Positions 58,795 through 64,000 of a stretch of DNA of 64,000 nucleotides are shown here, piece by piece. The translations under genes were made by a program, and so were the position numbers. The notes beneath the pieces are model-generated. The model saw only the letters and a program-made list of their open reading frames with translations. It did not search any database and had not been told where the DNA came from. The stretch spans positions 1,051,501 through 1,115,500 of the forward strand of contig NC_014472.1 in assembly GCF_000153165.2 (NCBI RefSeq), written 5' to 3'. Source of the DNA: Maribacter sp. HTCC2170 (GTDB lineage: Bacteria > Bacteroidota > Bacteroidia > Flavobacteriales > Flavobacteriaceae). The number at the start of each line of letters is the position of its first letter. Position 1 is the first letter of the stretch.

Positions 58795-58817
58795 ATAAAA
58801 ATGTCTTTTTAATTTTA
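58775..58817 (+). promoter_or_regulatory. Fnr-type site plus minus-7 box for rrf2-like gene
   Basis: Reading rightward from the shared palindrome (58775-58786), exactly 23 nt, then TAATTTTA (58810-58817), 7 of 8 to TAnnTTTG. The rrf2-like ATG is at 58841. One site with symmetric spacing can therefore serve both directions. Confidence 0.68.
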
Positions 58818-58840
58818 TTTTTTCAAAAAATAATCATTAA

Positions 58841-59272
58841 ATGTTCTCGAACTCCTCTAAATATGCCTTAAAGGCCGTATTGTATTTAGCCGTCAATTCA
58901 AGCGAATCGAACAAAATATTAGCAAAAAACATTAGTGAACCTATTAATGTACCTCAAGCGTATTTGGCAAAACTGTTGCAAGAACTTTCAAGATACAATA
59001 TCGTCTCGTCAACTAGAGGCCCAAATGGCGGGTTTTACCTTAGCGGCCAGAATAAGAAAACCACATTAATTGAGATTGTAAATGTAATTGACGGCGATAA
59101 CAGACTAAACTCCTGTTTATTGAGCTTACAAAATTGTGATAATGAAAAACCCTGCCCACTTCATGAATTTGCCGCACCTTTTAGAACTGATCTTTTGAAA
59201 AACCTTGAGAACAGCTCCATCGAGGATTTGGCCTTAAGTGTCAAAAAAGGCAATTCATTTCTTCCCTTATAA
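58841..59272 (+). CDS. Rrf2-family regulator, NsrR/IscR-like with three Cys
   Basis: A 143-residue protein with an N-terminal winged helix (SSKYALKAVLYLAVNSSE, VPQAYLAKLLQELSRYNIVSSTRGPNGGFYL) and three C-terminal Cys, C92, C99 and C105 (SCLLSLQNC, NEKPCPLHEF), spaced C-x6-C-x5-C. NsrR uses C-x4-C-x5-C and IscR C-x5-C-x5-C for their iron-sulfur clusters, so cluster binding is likely. Being divergent from the nos operon, it is a good candidate for a NO- or redox-sensing repressor of it. It is 67 bp upstream of the next plus-strand gene. Confidence 0.87.
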   Translation: MFSNSSKYALKAVLYLAVNSSESNKILAKNISEPINVPQAYLAKLLQELSRYNIVSSTRGPNGGFYLSGQNKKTTLIEIVNVIDGDNRLNSCLLSLQNCDNEKPCPLHEFAAPFRTDLLKNLENSSIEDLALSVKKGNSFLPL

Positions 59273-59339
59273 AATCTTATTCTTTAGCTAAAATGCGTAA
59301 CTTTCTGTTATAATATTATTATACATAATTCGACGAGTT

Positions 59340-60731
59340 ATGGGTCAAAATAAAACTAGAAGGTCCTTTTTAAAAAAGGCAACATTAAGCACCGCTGCAT
59401 TAACGTCTGCACCATATATTTTTGGATCGTCTTATGAACAGAAAATTCTTCTGAAAAAAAAGTATGATTTAGACGATTATTCGCAAAATGACCAAATAAA
59501 TTTAGGGTTGATTGGGTCAGGCATTCAGGGTATTTATGATACGACTGCAGCCCTGAAAGTAAATGGTGTTAAATTGGTTGCGGTATGTGATTTATACCTG
59601 GGGCGACTAGATCGAGCCAAAGAACTCTGGGGCAATGATATATGGACCACAAGAGACTATAGACAACTTTTAAACAGAAAAGATATTGATGCGGTTATAG
59701 TGGCAACACCAGATCACTGGCACAAGAAAATAACAATTGATACAATGAAAGCGGGTAAAGCCGTTTATTGTGAAAAGCCAATGGTTCAGAATTTTACCGA
59801 AGGCCATGATATAATAAAAATACAGAAGCAAACTGGGATGCTTTGTCAAGTAGGTAGCCAAGGAATGTCTTCATTGGGTAATGAGAAGGCCAAACAATTA
59901 TATCAAGACGGTGCCATAGGTGACCTAGTCATGCTTGATATGTTCAATGACCGTTATTCAGCAGAAGGAGCATGGCAGTACCCTATTCCACCCGATGCTA
60001 ATCCTGAAACAGTTGATTACGATACTTTTTTAGGAAGAGCACCAAAAACACCTTTTGATATGACCCGATTCTTTAGGTGGAGGAATTATAAAGATTATGG
60101 TACGGGCGTAGCTGGAGACCTCTTTGTGCACGCTTTTTCAACACTGAATCATGTTATTAGTTCTCATGGACCAAACAGGGCAATGGCAACAGGAGGTCTG
60201 CGTTATTGGAAAGATGGGCGCGATGTGCCCGATGTGAGCATAACCCTATATGATTATCCCAAGACCGATACGCACGCGGCTTTCAATGCTGTTTTTCGCA
60301 TAAATTTTATCGCTGGAAGTGGTGGTGGTGGTGGATTTAAGTTAATTGGCACAGAGGGCGAAATGCATGTGGGTCAGAATTCTGTGAAATTGGTGCGTTC
60401 TAAATTGGGAATGGTACCCGGAGGATATTCTATGATCGCATATACTGAGGATACACAGGAACAAATCAAACGCAATTATGCAGCACAAAATTTGGAAACA
60501 AGGTCTTCGGCACTTAATATAGGCGAGACTACTTGGGAAGCACCAAAAGATTATAAAGGTGGTCACTACGACCATTTTTATAATTTCTTCCAAAGCATAC
60601 GTGCTAAAAAAACAGTTAGACAAGATCCAACATTTGGATTAAGAGCTGCGGGAGCAGCATTGTTGGCCAATGAGAGTTATTATCAAAGCAAGGCAATAGG
60701 TTGGAACCCTACTACTATGAAATTATTGTAA
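59340..60731 (+). CDS. Tat-exported Gfo/Idh/MocA-family oxidoreductase
   Basis: A 463-residue protein with Tat signal (NKTRRSFLKKATLSTAAL), a Rossmann fold (INLGLIGSGIQGIYDTTAALKVNG, about 56-79) and the family motifs VIVATPDHWHKK and VYCEKPM. These are consistent with NAD(P)-dependent glycoside or polyol oxidation outside the cytoplasm, as in the Gfo/Idh/MocA enzymes that Bacteroidetes export. It lies 9 bp upstream of a PIG-L deacetylase, suggesting a joint role in processing an amino- or acetyl-sugar. The substrate is unknown. Confidence 0.87.
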   Translation: MGQNKTRRSFLKKATLSTAALTSAPYIFGSSYEQKILLKKKYDLDDYSQNDQINLGLIGSGIQGIYDTTAALKVNGVKLVAVCDLYLGRLDRAKELWGNDIWTTRDYRQLLNRKDIDAVIVATPDHWHKKITIDTMKAGKAVYCEKPMVQNFTEGHDIIKIQKQTGMLCQVGSQGMSSLGNEKAKQLYQDGAIGDLVMLDMFNDRYSAEGAWQYPIPPDANPETVDYDTFLGRAPKTPFDMTRFFRWRNYKDYGTGVAGDLFVHAFSTLNHVISSHGPNRAMATGGLRYWKDGRDVPDVSITLYDYPKTDTHAAFNAVFRINFIAGSGGGGGFKLIGTEGEMHVGQNSVKLVRSKLGMVPGGYSMIAYTEDTQEQIKRNYAAQNLETRSSALNIGETTWEAPKDYKGGHYDHFYNFFQSIRAKKTVRQDPTFGLRAAGAALLANESYYQSKAIGWNPTTMKLL

Positions 60732-60740
60732 ACCCTAATT

Positions 60741-61619
60741 ATGAAAAGAACAGTCTTTTTCCTTTGTCTTCTACTTTTATCTTTTATCAACTACTCCCAG
60801 TCGAACCCCCTTAATATTGTGGTCATCGGAGCACATCCTGATGATTGTGATATCGACGCTGGAGGTACAGCAATATTGTTCTCAAAAATGGGCCATAGGG
60901 TTAAATTTGTTTCACTTACAAATGGTGATGCAGGTCACTATGCCATGGGTGGCGGCGAACTTGCCAAGGTGCGGATTGCCGAAGCGAAAGAAGCCGGAAA
61001 ACGATTTGGCGTTGAATATGTTGTTCTTGACAATCATGATGGTGAATTAATGCCAACTTTGGAAAATCGATTAAAAGTCATTCGAGAAATAAGAAAATGG
61101 AAAGCCGATATTGTTATTGCCCCAAGACCAAATGACTACCACCCCGACCACAGATACACTGGTATTTTGGTGCAAGATGCGGCCTTTATGGTCATAGTTC
61201 CTAACATAGCCCCTGAGGTTCCTGCTCTTAAAAAAAACCCTGTTTTCTTATACTCAGAGGATAAATTTCAAAGGCCAAATTCATTTAAACCGGATATTGC
61301 AATAAACATTGATAGTGTTTTTAACCAAAAAATATATGCCATGTCTGCACATGAATCGCAATTTTTTGAATGGTTACCTTGGCTTTCGGGCAATATGAAG
61401 AATGTACCTAAAGACGAAAAAGACCGCTTAAAAATGCTTGCCAAATGGCGTTATAAACCTTTGAGTGAAACAACCAAAGAATGTTTGAAAAAATGGTATG
61501 GTGAAAAAAAAGCATCAATGACCAAGTATGCAGAAATATTTGAAATATGTGAATATGGGTCCCAACCAACAGAAGATGAGATACATGAATTATTTCCTAT
61601 GCTCTTAAAAAAGGACTAG
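60741..61619 (+). CDS. Secreted PIG-L family deacetylase
   Basis: A 292-residue exported protein (signal MKRTVFFLCLLLLSFINYSQS). The zinc-binding motif AHPDDCDIDAGG (about 32-43) and the downstream His pair in NDYHPDHRYTG (about 132-142) are those of LmbE/PIG-L N-acetylglucosamine deacetylases. It follows the Gfo/Idh/MocA gene by 9 bp. Its likely substrate is an N-acetylated sugar or conjugate. No other sugar-utilisation genes or SusCD pair are nearby, so the pathway is not defined. Confidence 0.87.
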   Translation: MKRTVFFLCLLLLSFINYSQSNPLNIVVIGAHPDDCDIDAGGTAILFSKMGHRVKFVSLTNGDAGHYAMGGGELAKVRIAEAKEAGKRFGVEYVVLDNHDGELMPTLENRLKVIREIRKWKADIVIAPRPNDYHPDHRYTGILVQDAAFMVIVPNIAPEVPALKKNPVFLYSEDKFQRPNSFKPDIAINIDSVFNQKIYAMSAHESQFFEWLPWLSGNMKNVPKDEKDRLKMLAKWRYKPLSETTKECLKKWYGEKKASMTKYAEIFEICEYGSQPTEDEIHELFPMLLKKD

Positions 61620-61628
61620 ATAAATGAC

Positions 61629-61658
61629 AAAAAAAGGGAAGCCAATAACTGGCTTCCC
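61629..61658 (-). terminator. Intrinsic terminator of hemN-usp operon
   Basis: Perfect 8-bp stem GGGAAGCC / GGCTTCCC (61636-61643 and 61651-61658) with a 7-nt loop. On the minus strand it is followed by seven T residues (61635-61629). It lies 34 bp after the usp stop. The plus-strand PIG-L gene ends just before it, and only weak T content follows in that direction. Confidence 0.9.
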
Positions 61659-61692
61659 TACTAAACATCAATTTAACATAAATAATTGACAA

Positions 61693-62514
61693 CTAAATCC
61701 TGAATGTTACCACTGGCACATTGGAGTGGTTCGCAATATCTTCACCTATACTGCCCATGAAAAAGTGAGACAAGCCTTTTCGGCCATGCGTAGGTATTCC
61801 AATAATATCGGCACTTATATTTTCACCATAATTAAGTATACCTTTCTCTATATTGTAATCGTTAAAAATCTCAACAGATATTCCTGCTCCGGCCTTACCC
61901 AAGAATTTTGAAATTCTTTCATATGCATCCTTTGTGCTGAGAAAATCATCACCCGGAGTGTTTATATAAACCAATTTCAGTTCGGCGGACAACATTTCTG
62001 CAAACTGCTTTGCCTTCTGGAAAGCTTCAAGACTTTCATCCTTGAATCCACAAGCAAATAAGAAGGTATCAACTTTGAAATCAACATGTTCTTTCTTTAT
62101 TACCAATACCGGTATCTCGGCATTGCGAACAACTCTTTCAGCATTTGAACCAACAAAAATTTCCTTTAAACCGTCGGTGCCATGAGAACCCATGACTATC
62201 ATATCTGCATTGTTCTTTTTAGCAACATCGTTTACTTCGCTAAAAACTTTAAAATGCTTTACTACAGGAGTAATATTTATTCCCTCTAAATAGGTCTTTT
62301 TCAAAAACTTATTAAATCTTTTCTCGGCCAACTTTATCAAGAAAACTGTTTGTTCAGGATGAAAACCTTCTGAAGAAGTAATCATCGCCTGGTTCAATTC
62401 CAACATATGTAGAACCAAAATTTCAGCATTATGCTTTTTTGCCAATGAAGCTGCAACCTGCAAGGCATAATCCGATTGCTCCGAAAAATCAACTGGTACA
62501 ACTATTTTTTTCAT
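61693..62514 (-). CDS. Tandem universal stress protein (UspA family)
   Basis: A 273-residue protein with two Usp domains: MKKIVVPVDFSEQSDYALQVAASLAKKHNAEILVLHML and IVMGSHGTDGLKEIFVGSNAERVVRN in the first, then FLFACGFKDES and IIGIPTHGRKGLSHFFMGSIGEDIANHS in the second. Both domains keep the G-x2-G-x9-G[S/T] nucleotide-binding pattern. It lies 31 bp after hemN and ends just before a strong terminator, so it shares the Fnr-type promoter of hemN. A paralogue is encoded at 31219-32121. Confidence 0.9.
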   Translation of the reverse strand: MKKIVVPVDFSEQSDYALQVAASLAKKHNAEILVLHMLELNQAMITSSEGFHPEQTVFLIKLAEKRFNKFLKKTYLEGINITPVVKHFKVFSEVNDVAKKNNADMIVMGSHGTDGLKEIFVGSNAERVVRNAEIPVLVIKKEHVDFKVDTFLFACGFKDESLEAFQKAKQFAEMLSAELKLVYINTPGDDFLSTKDAYERISKFLGKAGAGISVEIFNDYNIEKGILNYGENISADIIGIPTHGRKGLSHFFMGSIGEDIANHSNVPVVTFRI

Positions 62515-62545
62515 AATGTTTAGTTTTAAAAATTAGTCCAAAAAT

Positions 62546-63907
62546 TCAAATCGTCATCGAGAACAACCTTGTTTCTGGTTCTTTTCGATGTAATAGAACG
62601 TCAAAAGCCATACAAATATTACGTATAAAAGGTTGGCCTTTTGGTGTGACCTTCAATTCATTAAGTCCTATATCTACTAGTCCGTCCAACTCCATTTCAT
62701 GTAATTTGCCCATTACAATTGGTAGTTCTGGAAAACGTTCACCTTCTTTTTCCCAAGAAGTCCTGAAGCGGCACATCAAATTCAATATATGCTGGCGAAT
62801 TTTTTGATCCTCCTTAGTTAAAATATGTCCTCTATAAATAGGAATAACACCATTATCAACTAAATGCTTATACTCCTCAATGCTTTTTACATTTTGGGCA
62901 AAACTGTACCAGCTGTCACTAATACTTGATGCGCCCAAACCTACCATCAATTTTGTTTTAGAGGCTGTATACCCCATAAAGTTCCGGTGTAACTCCCCAG
63001 AAATCATTGACTGGTACAAACTGTCACTTTCCAGCGCAAAATGATCCATGCCTATTTCCTCATAGCCCACTTTTGATAAAAGTTCTTTTCCTTTCTCATA
63101 CTGGATTCTTTTCTCATCGGCAGAAGGCAAATCTTCATCTTTAAAACCACGCTGTCCATTACCTTTTAACCATGGTACATGGGCATAACTATAAAAAGCC
63201 AGACGATCTGGCATTAATGCTTTTGTCTTTAAAATTGTTTCTTCAACATGTTCCAAAGTTTGATGTGGCAGTCCAAAGATTATATCGTGGCCTATTGATT
63301 CATATCCAATTTCTCGAGCGGCCTGAGTTACTTTTTTCACATTTTCAAAAGGCTGAACTCGGTGAATTGATTTTTGCACTTTTTCATTATAATCCTGCAC
63401 CCCATAACTTACTCTTCTAAACCCTACATCGTATAATGTCTGTAGATGTTCTTTTGTCGTATTGTTAGGGTGGCCCTCAAAACTAAATTCATATTCCCTT
63501 GACCTCTCAGCCAATCTAAAAATTCCGTCAATGAGCATCTTTAGGTTTTCAGGAGAGAAAAAAGTGGGAGTACCCCCACCTAAGTGCAACTCTTTTATTA
63601 TGGGCTTTGAGCCAAAAAGATTGCAGTATAATTTCCACTCTTTCAGCAGTGAATCTATATATGGGGTTTCTACTGTATGCTGTTTGGTAATTCGTTTGTG
63701 GCAGCCACAAAATGTACACAAACTCTCACAAAATGGTAGATGTATATAAATACTTATCCCCTCTTTTTCATTGCTTTCATCAAAACTCTTTTTGAGAGAG
63801 GTCTTCCATTTTGCGCCAGAAAATGTTTCCAAATTCCAATAGGGCACAGTAGGGTAACTAGTATATCTAGGACCTGGTATATTATATTTTTGCACTAGGT
63901 TGCTCAT
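62546..63907 (-). CDS. hemN: Oxygen-independent coproporphyrinogen III oxidase
   Basis: A 453-residue radical SAM enzyme when started at ATG 63907 (MSNLVQKYNIPGPRYTSYPT), the standard HemN opening. An in-frame ATG at 63964 would begin inside the promoter. The cluster motif is IYIHLPFCESLCTFCGCHKR; the C-x3-C-x2-C-G-C form separates true HemN from HemW. LGGGTPTFF and the HemN C-terminal domain follow. It makes protoporphyrinogen IX without oxygen, matching the anaerobic genes here. Confidence 0.95.
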   Translation of the reverse strand: MSNLVQKYNIPGPRYTSYPTVPYWNLETFSGAKWKTSLKKSFDESNEKEGISIYIHLPFCESLCTFCGCHKRITKQHTVETPYIDSLLKEWKLYCNLFGSKPIIKELHLGGGTPTFFSPENLKMLIDGIFRLAERSREYEFSFEGHPNNTTKEHLQTLYDVGFRRVSYGVQDYNEKVQKSIHRVQPFENVKKVTQAAREIGYESIGHDIIFGLPHQTLEHVEETILKTKALMPDRLAFYSYAHVPWLKGNGQRGFKDEDLPSADEKRIQYEKGKELLSKVGYEEIGMDHFALESDSLYQSMISGELHRNFMGYTASKTKLMVGLGASSISDSWYSFAQNVKSIEEYKHLVDNGVIPIYRGHILTKEDQKIRQHILNLMCRFRTSWEKEGERFPELPIVMGKLHEMELDGLVDIGLNELKVTPKGQPFIRNICMAFDVLLHRKEPETRLFSMTI

Positions 63908-63927
63908 AGGCACATTTACAATCGTCA

Positions 63928-63970
63928 CAAACATACGACGGCTAAGCCTTGAATAATATGACAATTGTCA
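63928..63970 (-). promoter_or_regulatory. Fnr-type site plus minus-7 box for hemN-usp operon
   Basis: TGACAATTGTCA on the minus strand (63970-63959), a perfect 12-bp palindrome, exactly 23 nt, then TATGTTTG (63935-63928), 8 of 8 to TAnnTTTG. The hemN ATG is at 63907, which supports that start over the upstream one at 63964. Confidence 0.78.
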
Positions 63971-64000
63971 GTTTAGCCTCGCAACGCCCATTATCAAAAG

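Noticed and set aside
1-64000. Mobile elements, CRISPR, tRNA or rRNA genes
   Set aside because: No transposase, integrase, direct-repeat array, or cloverleaf-like sequence was recognised anywhere in the window.

Overview
The window is chromosomal DNA of a marine-type Bacteroidetes, most likely a member of the Flavobacteriaceae. The evidence is the AT-rich sequence, promoters of the Bacteroidetes type (TAnnTTTG minus-7 boxes, no obvious Shine-Dalgarno dependence), a fused CcoN-CcoO cbb3 oxidase, clade II (Sec/lipoprotein) NosZ, DUF4230/DUF4260 proteins and a BlaI/M56-TonB pair. I see no tRNA, rRNA, CRISPR array, insertion sequence or prophage. Gene order is dense and operonic, with many 1-10 bp spacings or 4-bp overlaps.

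Region by region. (1) 1-3406, minus strand: a nitric-oxide phosphorelay of a stand-alone receiver, an H-NOX haem sensor, a PAS histidine kinase, an HPt protein and a LytTR response regulator cut by the window edge. (2) 3611-11366, minus: small conserved and housekeeping genes, including a membrane-tethered MutS homologue, DinB-like, MmcQ-like, Dabb-like, DUF4230, DUF4260, cyclase, hemW, ruvC and a lipoprotein. (3) 11454-16591, minus: BlaI repressor, M56-TonB membrane protease, TPR protein and S41 peptidase, with two matching repressor operators around the promoter. (4) 17290-28192: histidine degradation (LysR regulator, hutH, hutI, hutU; later hutG behind an AraC regulator), a PhyH dioxygenase and a TIM-barrel isomerase, and homogentisate dioxygenase. 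(5) 28193-32121: a candidate small RNA, NDH-2, a six-hairpin lipoprotein and a universal stress protein. (6) 32269-41710: Fnr-like regulator divergent from the complete cbb3 oxidase cluster (ccoI, S, NO, Q, P, G, H and a SafE-like protein). (7) 41830-43516: acyl-CoA transferase and truncated haemoglobin. (8) 43520-49828, minus: periplasmic nitrate reductase operon napD-napA-napB-tetrahaem cytochrome-NrfC-like-NrfD-like. (9) 50170-58717, minus: nitrous oxide reductase operon (cytochrome c, fasciclin, nosZ, membrane protein, nosL, cupin, nosD, nosF, nosY, twelve-helix membrane protein). (10) 58841-63907: Rrf2/NsrR-like regulator, Tat-exported Gfo/Idh/MocA protein, PIG-L deacetylase, universal stress protein and anaerobic hemN.

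How it fits together: the second half of the window is a low-oxygen respiration island (high-affinity oxidase, nitrate reductase, N2O reductase, anaerobic haem synthesis, stress proteins). I found six near-identical Fnr-type palindromes (TGAY-N4-RTCA). They lie upstream of the usp, ccoI, ccoS, napD, nos/rrf2 and hemN transcription units. In all seven promoter directions reported, exactly 23 nt separate the palindrome from a TAnnTTTG-like box. This is strong sequence evidence for a shared activator, probably the Fnr-like protein encoded at 32269-32970. No nitrite or NO reductase is present in the window, so it shows nitrate to nitrite and N2O to N2 only.
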